From Bacteroidales bacterium (GTDB lineage: Bacteria > Bacteroidota > Bacteroidia > Bacteroidales > JAAUTT01), in NCBI GenBank assembly GCA_025350365.1, contig JANXXY010000286.1, positions 1-12,033 on the forward strand: 12,033 nucleotides of DNA. The letters are read 5' to 3'. A program made the translations under genes and the position numbers. Positions 7,803 to 12,033 of the stretch are shown one piece after another. Below the pieces are notes generated by a model, which had not been told where the DNA came from, did no database searches, and saw only the letters and a program-made list of their open reading frames with translations. Within the stretch, counting starts at the first letter, position 1; every line of letters starts with the position of its first letter.

Positions 7803-7913
7803 ATTTAAAGTTCTGTTCTTTTTGCAATTTTCTTATTTTGGAAAAAGGAATTCGGAAAACTGGGTAGTCGAAAAGCTTGAAAGGGTTCCTTTGCCTTCCC
7901 CGCTCCGCTTATA

Positions 7914-8297
7914 TTACCAGAATAGCTTTACATCATAAGCCTCAAAATATTTATCTTTTGTAACGTTCATAAGTTTTTCGGTAATTGCTTGTGAAATAAT
8001 CATTCTGTCAAATGGATCTCTATGATGTTGTTCAAGCTTTAGTAAATTTTTAGTATGCTTTAAATTAATCGGTAATAACTCAATGTCATTATTTTCCAAG
8101 AAATTTTCAACGGTTTGAAAGCCGCCTTTTATTTCAAGTTTATCTAAAGAATACTTTATTACAATTTCCCAAATACTTGCAATACTTATAAAACACTTCT
8201 TATCCGGATTCTTTATTTTAGCAAGGGCATTATCTGACAATTGCTTATCGCCTGTAATAAACCATAAAAAAGCATGGGTATCAAGTAACAAATCCAT
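7914..8297 (-). CDS. vapC: PIN-domain ribonuclease toxin, VapC type
   Basis: 127 residues, a complete type II PIN toxin. The start MDLLLDTHAFLWFI supplies D6 with the usual DTHxxLW signature. E44 in SIWEIVIKY is the second acidic residue. HHRDPFDRMIISQA (91-104) gives D94 and D97, and VTKDKYFEAYDVKLFW (112-127) is the standard end, with D115 the likely last acidic ligand. All metal-binding positions are present, so the enzyme should be an active Mg-dependent RNase, in most relatives aimed at tRNA or rRNA. Its ATG overlaps the TAA of the DUF2281 antitoxin by one base (TAATG), the normal coupled antitoxin-then-toxin order. It ends 111 bases before wzz, so transcription may continue into wzz. 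The target is unknown. Confidence 0.94.
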   Translation of the reverse strand: MDLLLDTHAFLWFITGDKQLSDNALAKIKNPDKKCFISIASIWEIVIKYSLDKLEIKGGFQTVENFLENNDIELLPINLKHTKNLLKLEQHHRDPFDRMIISQAITEKLMNVTKDKYFEAYDVKLFW

Positions 8298-8506
8298 TAC
8301 ATGTATACTTTAAAATCTTCCAAAGGATCATCAAATCCTTGTTTAATGACAATTGAATTTTTAGCATAACCAAAAATTCTTTCTTTCTTTACTTTTATTC
8401 CTGATGATTTTTTTTTTGTTTCTAAAAAATCAACAAAATCCATTACTTCTTTCTTCATGTTCAATGGAAGAGAACTTATTTTTGTATATAATTGGATATC
8501 TGTCAT
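8297..8506 (-). CDS. DUF2281 antitoxin (VapB-like), partner of VapC
   Basis: 69 residues from the ATG at 8506. It begins MTDIQLYTKISSLPLNMKKE, then VMDFVDFLETKKK, which is the DUF2281 helix pattern, a basic linker, RIFGYAKNSI and the acidic end GFDDPLEDFKVYM. In this family the C-terminal tail is thought to cover the PIN active site. The frame also extends six codons upstream to a TTG at 8524, but that stretch is the end of the old antitoxin remnant (it aligns with ADKQ codons of the gene at 9717-9932), so I prefer the ATG, which also gives the normal family N-terminus. It overlaps vapC by one base. The promoter at 8601-8630 serves it, with a 5' leader of about 90 bases that contains a 17-codon remnant reading frame. 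Autorepression with VapC is expected from the family but not shown here. Confidence 0.87.
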   Translation of the reverse strand: MTDIQLYTKISSLPLNMKKEVMDFVDFLETKKKSSGIKVKKERIFGYAKNSIVIKQGFDDPLEDFKVYM

Positions 8507-8507
8507 T

Positions 8508-8581
8508 TTGTTTGTCAGCTTCAAATATTAATCTTTCAAAGTTAATATATCCACATTTGGTATTTTAATAATTCTATCCAT
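8508..8581 (-). pseudogene. Frameshifted 5' remnant of an RHH/VapB-like antitoxin gene
   Basis: Reading from the ATG at 8581 gives MDRIIKIPNVDILTLKD and a TAA at 8530-8528. Compare the intact antitoxin at 9932, which starts MDRTIKIPNVD. After a one-base gap near codon 12 the similarity continues in the next frame (FERLIFEADKQ against FESLEFESDKQ), up to one base before the vapB ATG. By hand about 62 of 75 bases match. The rest of the gene is gone, replaced by the DUF2281-VapC module. The short frame may still be translated as a leader peptide, but I regard it as a relic. Confidence 0.8.
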
Positions 8582-8600
8582 GTGTTTGGTTTTCGAATTG

Positions 8601-8630
8601 CAAAGATAGTAAATGTATGTCTTGCGCAAA
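8601..8630 (-). promoter_or_regulatory. Bacteroidota-type promoter for vapBC (captured copy)
   Basis: On the minus strand there is TTTG (8630-8627), an 18-base spacer, then TATCTTTG (8608-8601), fitting the -33 TTTG / -7 TAnnTTTG consensus of Bacteroidota. Start of transcription would be near 8594, about 13 bases before the remnant ATG and about 90 before the vapB ATG. Both boxes and the spacing are identical in the copy at 9961-9990, although the spacer bases differ, which supports function. Confidence 0.7.
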
Positions 8631-8731
8631 ATGCTTTTAATCTTTAACCATTTTCCTAATGCGGAAAACAAAATGAAAGAGATGCTAATCTTATTCCGAT
8701 TTCCGTCATTCGACTTCCGTTTATTTTTGAA

Positions 8732-9385
8732 TCATCCATACATTTGTTTTAATTCCACTTTAAAATAATCAGCTATTTGCTGCTTCGAAACAATTTCTTT
8801 AGGATGCAAATGCTCACTCAAAGAATTTTCAGGAATATCTTTGACATAAACAATGGTTTCGGAATAAGTTATTGCTGACAAATTAGGCAATAAAGATTTG
8901 CAGGTCGCATAAATTTTATTAAGTCCAATAACATATTTAGCCAAATAGTATAAATCGTAATAATCGCGTATTGTGCAACGTTGGGCAATTGTCGCCATTT
9001 TTAGTACCGCAATGATATCAACTGACGCTATTTTTAAAGTACCATAACTAAAAGTATAATCTTTAACCGGGAAAGGAATAAGTATAGCCCCTGTTGAGAA
9101 AAAGGTAACTTTTACTCCATCAATTAAAAAGTCAATTTGATAACCTGTTTCTTCCCGTAATATTTTATAATTTGAAAACAGATGCGCGATATTCCTTTTT
9201 ATAGTTTGAGACGATATTTTTTCGCCATCAATAATAAAATCCAAATCCTCGGACTGCCGATGTCCCAATTGCAAAGCTAACGCAGTTCCTCCAACCAAAG
9301 AAAATTTCTTCATGAATTTTTCTTTAGCCAAAATCTGCATTACTTTAGCAGTTGCTTCCGGAATATTGTCAAATAATAAAGTCAT
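8732..9385 (-). CDS. AbiEii/AbiGii-type nucleotidyltransferase toxin (DUF1814)
   Basis: 217 residues. The nucleotidyltransferase core is clear: FSLVGGTALALQLGHRQS (28-45), then EDLDFII (46-52), giving the GGTALAL and D-x-D (D47, D49) elements. A further strand, YQIDFLIDGVKVTFF (82-96), carries the third acidic position. LKMATIAQRCTIRDYYDLYYL (128-148) matches the AbiEii K-x-x-A ... R-D-x-x-D-L-Y-x-L motif (K129, R140, D141, D144). Relatives act as GTP- or NTP-dependent toxins in type IV abortive-infection systems; some transfer nucleotides to tRNA ends. Its ATG overlaps the TGA of the small gene upstream (ATGA, 9385-9382), so the two form a bicistron. The usual AbiEi winged-helix antitoxin is absent; the small 'FW' protein takes its place. 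Length is short compared with many AbiEii proteins (about 250-300), but the core motifs are complete. Confidence 0.88.
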   Translation of the reverse strand: MTLLFDNIPEATAKVMQILAKEKFMKKFSLVGGTALALQLGHRQSEDLDFIIDGEKISSQTIKRNIAHLFSNYKILREETGYQIDFLIDGVKVTFFSTGAILIPFPVKDYTFSYGTLKIASVDIIAVLKMATIAQRCTIRDYYDLYYLAKYVIGLNKIYATCKSLLPNLSAITYSETIVYVKDIPENSLSEHLHPKEIVSKQQIADYFKVELKQMYG

Positions 9386-9615
9386 TTACTTAATACTACA
9401 TTACTTATAAAATAAATCCGTTTTTGCCATCTGCCAGTAGCCTCGATTATATTTTTCGCCTGTGTAATTTTTTCGTAAGGCATCAACTTAGTAAGCAAGA
9501 ACATATCCTCTACATCACCATAAAGCAAAACCTGCTCAGCAATTACTTGATCGGGTAGCTCGGCATCCGGTTTGTAAGACCAAAAAATATGATGTGGAAA
9601 ATTACTTATTTGCAT
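9382..9615 (-). CDS. Small 'FW-motif' protein (DUF6922-like), putative partner of AbiEii toxin
   Basis: 77 residues, no membrane segment. It starts with FPHHIFWSYKPDAELPDQVI, followed by EQVLLYGDVEDMFLLTKLM (27-45), and ends with a basic helix KNIIEATGRWQKRIYFI. The layout [LF]FW-[DN]..-L-P...ll-YGD-.d...l is shared with the protein at 11017-11289, so I put them in one family; small proteins of this kind commonly precede AbiEii genes in Bacteroidota (from memory). It overlaps the toxin gene by four bases (ATGA), which supports a joint antitoxin or cofactor role, but this is inferred from context only. A candidate promoter with a palindrome lies 38-50 bases upstream of its ATG. Confidence 0.78.
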   Translation of the reverse strand: MQISNFPHHIFWSYKPDAELPDQVIAEQVLLYGDVEDMFLLTKLMPYEKITQAKNIIEATGRWQKRIYFISNVVLSK

Positions 9616-9652
9616 TTATCATTATTTGGGAGTAAAAAAAGCAATTCTATTG

Positions 9653-9665
9653 TTTTGCAAAATTA
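9653..9665 (-). promoter_or_regulatory. Candidate -7 box with overlapping palindrome upstream of the FW-AbiEii pair
   Basis: The minus strand reads TAATTTTG (9665-9658), a TAnnTTTG match, overlapping a perfect ten-base palindrome TTTTGCAAAA (9653-9662). A -33 TTTG at the right distance is not evident, so this is weaker than the two other promoters. The palindrome would suit autorepression. Transcription would start near 9650. Confidence 0.35.
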
Positions 9666-9716
9666 TTGTCTTTATTTCCAGAAACTATTCTCGATCGTTT
9701 CACCCCTTGGTGTTTT

Positions 9717-9932
9717 CTACAAATCATTTGCCTCACGATCTGTCCAGGTTCCCGATAAATAATCTAAATCATTATATCGTTCATTTTCAACGGTAATTTT
9801 TTCCGATCCAAGAGATTTTTTGATCATGGAGAGTACTAAAGTTCTAAGATGAATACCTTGTTTGTCGGACTCAAATTCCAAACTTTCAAAAATAATATTG
9901 TCCACATTAGGTATTTTAATAGTTCTATCCAT
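9717..9932 (-). CDS. Orphan RHH/VapB-like antitoxin without adjacent toxin
   Basis: 71 residues. The N-terminus MDRTIKIPNV followed by a helix-rich stretch to about residue 41 (GIHLRTLVLSMIKKSL) looks like a ribbon-helix-helix DNA-binding domain, and the end NDLDYLSGTWTDREANDL (54-71) matches the toxin-wrapping tail of VapB-type antitoxins, usually [DE]LxxLAGTWSxEEA-E. The normal arrangement would have a PIN toxin starting at or just after the stop, but the next 100 bases hold no PIN sequence and the next gene is the FW protein. It therefore seems to have lost its toxin. It has a good promoter 29 bases upstream. The promoter and first 25 codons are duplicated before vapBC. It may still act as an anti-addiction or cross-neutralising antitoxin. 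Confidence 0.8.
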   Translation of the reverse strand: MDRTIKIPNVDNIIFESLEFESDKQGIHLRTLVLSMIKKSLGSEKITVENERYNDLDYLSGTWTDREANDL

Positions 9933-10017
9933 GTGTCAATAATTTTTAGTTTTCGAATTGCAAAGATAATAAATGAGAGTGGCGTGCAAAATGTTTTTGT
10001 TCTTTAACCCCATTTCC
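9858..10017 (-). repeat. Direct repeat copy 2 (promoter plus antitoxin 5' end, intact context)
   Basis: Partner of 8508-8656, same orientation, about 1.35 kb apart. This copy is in its original setting, since the antitoxin frame continues to a full gene. Its upstream edge runs into the wzz remnant (codons for W-K-W-G). Confidence 0.8.
9961..9990 (-). promoter_or_regulatory. Bacteroidota-type promoter for the orphan antitoxin
   Basis: TTTG (9990-9987), 18-base spacer, TATCTTTG (9968-9961) on the minus strand. This is a clean -33/-7 pair with transcription starting near 9953, about 20 bases before the ATG at 9932. The TTCGAA palindrome just downstream of the -7 box is present in both repeat copies and could be an operator, although six bases is little. 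Confidence 0.7.
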
Positions 10018-10084
10018 AAATCTTTTTAGAGACTTCGATCAGGTCAACTTGGTCATTTGCCGTTTCTTTACTATTTTCAATCAT
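10004..10084 (-). pseudogene. Truncated wzz remnant (about 22 codons)
   Basis: From the ATG at 10084 the frame reads MIENSKETANDQVDLIEV, then SKKIWKWG, then TAA (10006-10004). It aligns with residues 4-27 of the intact Wzz at 7802 (IIENNNKSGQNDEIDLIEV then FKKIW). Similarity stops exactly after the KKIW codons; what follows is the upstream region of the orphan antitoxin. The membrane helix and everything beyond are missing, so no function is expected. It differs enough from the intact 5' end (a codon gap, many changes in codons 5-14) to suggest it came from another wzz allele or is an old duplicate. It also marks the junction at which TA sequence joined a wzz gene. Confidence 0.78.
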
Positions 10085-10142
10085 ACTTATATTTTATCGG
10101 AGATCGAAAGAGAAAATCCGAATTCCGGTTATTTCTAAATAT

Positions 10143-10625
10143 TTAACTAACATCTTCTTGTTCCCTAAATTTGTTAACTAATGCGCTGGCATATTTAATA
10201 GCTTTCTCAGCATCCTCCATTAGTAAAGGTGATGATTTGTAAATTGAACGGAATAACTCGTTCAAATCATCCTGTTGGTATTCATGAACGATATCATTTC
10301 GCAATTCTTTAAGCCTTTTTGTTTGTTGAAACGAAGAAACCACACCTGTTTTTTCAAGAAATTCGATCACTTCAATCAATGTTTTGCCATTGTTCATCTC
10401 AACCTTATCAATACTTCTGTAAACTTTACCAGTGAGTATGTCCACCGTTCGCGCAAAACGGGCAGTAAGGGCTTCGAGAGCTTCAAAATCATATGGATCA
10501 GTAAATTCTGATTTTTTTACTATTGAAGCGCAACGATCAACGGATTGTTTGAGCCACTGGAGGGAGGAAGATAAAGCTTCTAAGCTTTCACCGAGCAATT
10601 CAATATTTACCTTTTCTTTGTTCAT
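10143..10625 (-). CDS. HEPN-domain toxin (HepT-like), partner of MNT
   Basis: 160 residues, all-helical in look. The catalytic HEPN motif is R-N-D-I-V-H-E-Y at 109-116, an R-x4-H-x-Y motif with R109, H114 and Y116. A helix before it, YDFEALEALTARFARTVDIL (45-64), fits the HEPN four-helix bundle. In the studied HepT-MntA systems the HEPN protein is an RNase toxin, and the partner MNT protein silences it by adding AMP units to the Tyr of this motif; Y116 would be that residue. The ATG overlaps the TGA of the MNT gene (ATGA, 10625-10622). The order MNT first, HEPN second is one of the two common ones. It is followed, 58 bases downstream of its stop, by the wzz remnant. Confidence 0.9.
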   Translation of the reverse strand: MNKEKVNIELLGESLEALSSSLQWLKQSVDRCASIVKKSEFTDPYDFEALEALTARFARTVDILTGKVYRSIDKVEMNNGKTLIEVIEFLEKTGVVSSFQQTKRLKELRNDIVHEYQQDDLNELFRSIYKSSPLLMEDAEKAIKYASALVNKFREQEDVS

Positions 10626-10912
10626 CCTTGGCTTATCAATATTCCCTCGTCTCTGGCCATACGGGCAAACGCTGTATCAGTGGATTTTTTTACCAATAAG
10701 TCAATTTTATGGTTGCCCAATCTATCCTTAAGGTCGATCCGTAGTGATATTTTATCGTCAAAGCTAATTATTTGACTTAGTACCAGCAAATCAATATCCC
10801 CACCCCGTGCATTGTCATCGATACGCGAACCAAATAAATACACTTCAGCAGCATTGTCGTATTGGTCAATAGTTTCCTTAATGGTTTTTATTTCGTAAGC
10901 GCTTAGTCGCAT
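10622..10912 (-). CDS. MNT-domain nucleotidyltransferase antitoxin (MntA-like)
   Basis: 96 residues, a minimal nucleotidyltransferase. YLFGSRIDDNARGGDIDLLV (25-44) contains the GS-x9-D-x-D motif (G28, S29, D39, D41), and KIDLLV (69-74) gives the third acidic residue D71. All catalytic positions are kept, so it should be enzymatically active. With its HEPN neighbour it forms a type VII-like TA pair in which the MNT protein adenylylates the HEPN toxin. It is coupled by an ATGA overlap. No clear TAnnTTTG promoter is seen in the 104 bases upstream; a looser TATATTTA lies there with poor spacing. I chose the ATG at 10912, which gives the normal helix before the core. Confidence 0.92.
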   Translation of the reverse strand: MRLSAYEIKTIKETIDQYDNAAEVYLFGSRIDDNARGGDIDLLVLSQIISFDDKISLRIDLKDRLGNHKIDLLVKKSTDTAFARMARDEGILISQG

Positions 10913-11016
10913 TGTTAAAAGTTAAAATCCTAAATATAAATACACTATTCAAGACATCATTACAAAAGTGCCCAAGTATTACCTTTTAATTTTCCTGTTC
11001 TGTATTTAGTATACTT

Positions 11017-11289
11017 TTATACATATTTTTTGAAATACAAACTAAAGTAATTGGCTACATCGGGGAAATAATTATTTCTCTCTATTTTAAGGGAAAAAAA
11101 GAAAGATTCTGCAACATTTTTTGTTCCTACAATATTGAATAATTCTTTTACCGTTTTCAAATCGCCATAATTCAAAATAGTTTCTGTTAAAAACGACAAA
11201 CTAATATCGTCGAGTTTTGCAGGATTTATATACCAAAACAACGCTTTATTATCAATAATAAATGATCTTAGACGATTATCATCGGTCAT
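11017..11289 (-). CDS. Second small 'FW-motif' protein (DUF6922-like), without AbiEii neighbour
   Basis: 90 residues. ALFWYINPAKLDDISLSFL (16-34), TETILNYGDLKTVKELFNIV (35-54) and the C-terminal NYFPDVANYFSLYFKKYV (73-90) match the same small-protein layout as 9382-9615 (FW, Pro/Leu segment, YGD, then a hydrophobic-basic helix). Copies of this family usually precede an AbiEii toxin, but here the next gene is the MNT-HEPN pair and the 104 bases in between contain no AbiEii sequence. It is either an orphan after toxin loss or has a function of its own. The two FW proteins are not close copies; they share the pattern, not long identity. It follows the exporter gene by 102 bases in the same direction. 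Confidence 0.72.
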   Translation of the reverse strand: MTDDNRLRSFIIDNKALFWYINPAKLDDISLSFLTETILNYGDLKTVKELFNIVGTKNVAESFFFSLKIERNNYFPDVANYFSLYFKKYV

Positions 11290-11391
11290 TTTCTATACTA
11301 TATTTAAATCTCAATTCAATCTTGTTTGTCTATTCATGCTAAATATACTCAATCTTTTTCCGGATTATAATCATTACTTTCTCTTATATTT

Positions 11392-12033
11392 TTACCATTT
11401 TATGGTGTTGACAATAGTAATAATAATTAATGACATAGAGGCCATAGCTGAACTTATACCCACCACTTCACCCGTTGACATTCCCTTTCTCTCTGTTTTT
11501 TTCGGAACAATTATTTCAGCTCCGGGTCCTATTCGAGGGTACTTGTTAAAAAAGAATATCTTTCTGGTTTGATCAATGGAACCGTTGGCATAAATAACGT
11601 ACGATTTACTTTTTTTGGCTTCCTGTGCAAATCCCCCTGAGCGTGAAATATACGATCGAAAACGGTAGGATTTGTCGTATCTAACAGTAACCGGATAAAT
11701 AACAGCTCCGCTTAAACGAACTGTTTGTAATTGCTTCGGTACTTTTAAAACATCGCCCTCCTGCATAATAATATCCAAATTAGAATGAGGGTTTGCCAAT
11801 ATTTTATCCAATTCAATTCCTATGGCCGTTTCGTTCGAAGTATAAATATCTTTGATCTTAACAGAATCTTTAGAACTTGCAATAATCGCTTTTAAGGCTG
11901 CCGTCCGCTTTTCGTCAACTGGTAATTGTCTCACTAAACTGGCTCCTTTTGGGTATGCTTCCGGAGTAAGACCTCCTGCCCTTTTAATGAGATCGGAAAT
12001 GTGCTCAGTTTTTGTGGCAATACTATAGTTTCC
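11392..12033 (-). CDS. SLBB-domain polysaccharide export protein (Wza-like), partial at 5' end
   Basis: The frame is open to the right edge: 213 codons before the TAA at 11394-11392. The GTG at 11934 is an internal Val, not the start, because the upstream codons (SIATKTEHISDLIKRAGGL, then TPEAYPKGASL) are clearly SLBB sequence. A second SLBB domain follows: EGDVLKVPKQLQTVRLSGAV and VTVRYDKSYRFRSYISRSGGF, with the G-x-V-x-x-P and I-x-x-A/S-G-G patterns. The C-terminus has PRIGPGAEIIVPKK and then a hydrophobic segment GEVVGISSAMASMSLIIITIV ahead of NTIKW, a likely membrane-spanning helix as in other Bacteroidota exporters. Its role is the outer-membrane or periplasm-spanning export channel working with Wzz. 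The signal peptide and the poly-export domain lie outside the window. Normally wzz follows directly; here the TA block separates them. Confidence 0.9.
   Translation of the reverse strand, partial: GNYSIATKTEHISDLIKRAGGLTPEAYPKGASLVRQLPVDEKRTAALKAIIASSKDSVKIKDIYTSNETAIGIELDKILANPHSNLDIIMQEGDVLKVPKQLQTVRLSGAVIYPVTVRYDKSYRFRSYISRSGGFAQEAKKSKSYVIYANGSIDQTRKIFFFNKYPRIGPGAEIIVPKKTERKGMSTGEVVGISSAMASMSLIIITIVNTIKW

Larger units (their letters stand above)
8508..8656 (-). repeat. Direct repeat copy 1 (promoter plus antitoxin 5' end)
   Basis: This stretch matches 9858-10017 in the same orientation: a shared upstream edge (TCTTTAACC followed by CATTTTCC-like bases on the plus strand), a core TATCTTTGCAATTCGAAAAC and its -33 TTTG, the ATGGATAGA start, and 25 codons of antitoxin. 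Copy 1 is shorter by about ten bases because of a small gap just before the ATG. The module it now drives is different from the one downstream of copy 2. Confidence 0.8.

Noticed and set aside
7878..7892. Possible hairpin AAAGG-GTT-CCTTT after vapC
   Set aside because: Only a five-base stem and no following T run on the transcribed strand; too weak to call a terminator.
8507..8524. Upstream TTG start for the DUF2281 antitoxin (six extra residues)
   Set aside because: These codons are the tail of the frameshifted antitoxin remnant; the ATG at 8506 gives the normal family start.
8660..8730. Repeated CGGAA/ATTCCG-like motifs between AbiEii and the vapBC promoter
   Set aside because: Short, irregular and similar to general intergenic sequence at 10100-10135 and 7845-7855; not a CRISPR or a defined repeat family that I can support.
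11363..11372. Ten-base palindrome GATTATAATC after or at the exporter 3' end
   Set aside because: No GC stem or T tract and common in AT-rich DNA; no support for a terminator or operator.
10275..11572. Plus-strand frames at 10275-10511, 10432-10731 and 11336-11572
   Set aside because: They overlap the HEPN, MNT and exporter genes, which carry clear motifs on the other strand.
11932..11934. GTG as start of the exporter gene
   Set aside because: The frame stays open to the window edge and the upstream codons are typical SLBB sequence, so this is an internal valine.

Overview
The window looks like part of a surface-polysaccharide (O-antigen, capsule or glycan) locus from an AT-rich member of the Bacteroidota. 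This rests on promoter-like TTTG-N18-TAnnTTTG boxes, the near absence of GGAGG-type ribosome sites, the Wza/Wzz type, and the accessory families (AbiEii with a small 'FW' partner, DUF2281 antitoxin, MNT/HEPN). Every gene I accept is on the minus strand, so transcription runs from high to low coordinates.

Right end (12033-11392): the C-terminal part of an SLBB/Wza-type polysaccharide export protein. Middle (about 11391-7803): an accessory block between the exporter gene and wzz that is made almost entirely of toxin-antitoxin (TA) parts. In order of transcription these are: a small unpaired 'FW' protein, a complete MNT-HEPN pair, a 25-codon remnant of a wzz gene, an orphan RHH/VapB-like antitoxin with a good promoter, an 'FW' protein coupled to an AbiEii-type nucleotidyltransferase, a second copy of the orphan antitoxin's promoter and first 25 codons (now frameshifted), and a DUF2281-VapC pair that begins one base after that copy. 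The block therefore carries visible recombination scars.

Left part (7802-1): an operon-like run of eight tightly spaced or overlapping genes: wzz chain-length regulator, pseB-type UDP-GlcNAc 4,6-dehydratase, SpsF-type cytidylyltransferase, a class III (glutamate-1-semialdehyde-aminomutase-like) PLP enzyme, a NeuB/SpsE-type PEP-condensing synthase with SAF domain, a soluble YdcF-like DUF218 protein, an uncharacterised 210-residue protein, and a Wzx-type flippase running off the left edge.

My reading is that the left operon makes and CMP-activates an ulosonic-acid-like sugar, builds it into a repeat unit, flips it (Wzx), and controls chain length and export (Wzz, Wza). The enzyme set is not the textbook pseudaminic, legionaminic or sialic acid set: PseB is present, but PseC, PseG and PseH are not in the window, and a class III PLP enzyme occupies the aminotransferase position. 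That cassette and the scarred TA block are the two parts most worth following up. I see no tRNA, rRNA, CRISPR array, IS element or phage integrase. No stretch of more than about 300 bases lacks a gene or remnant.
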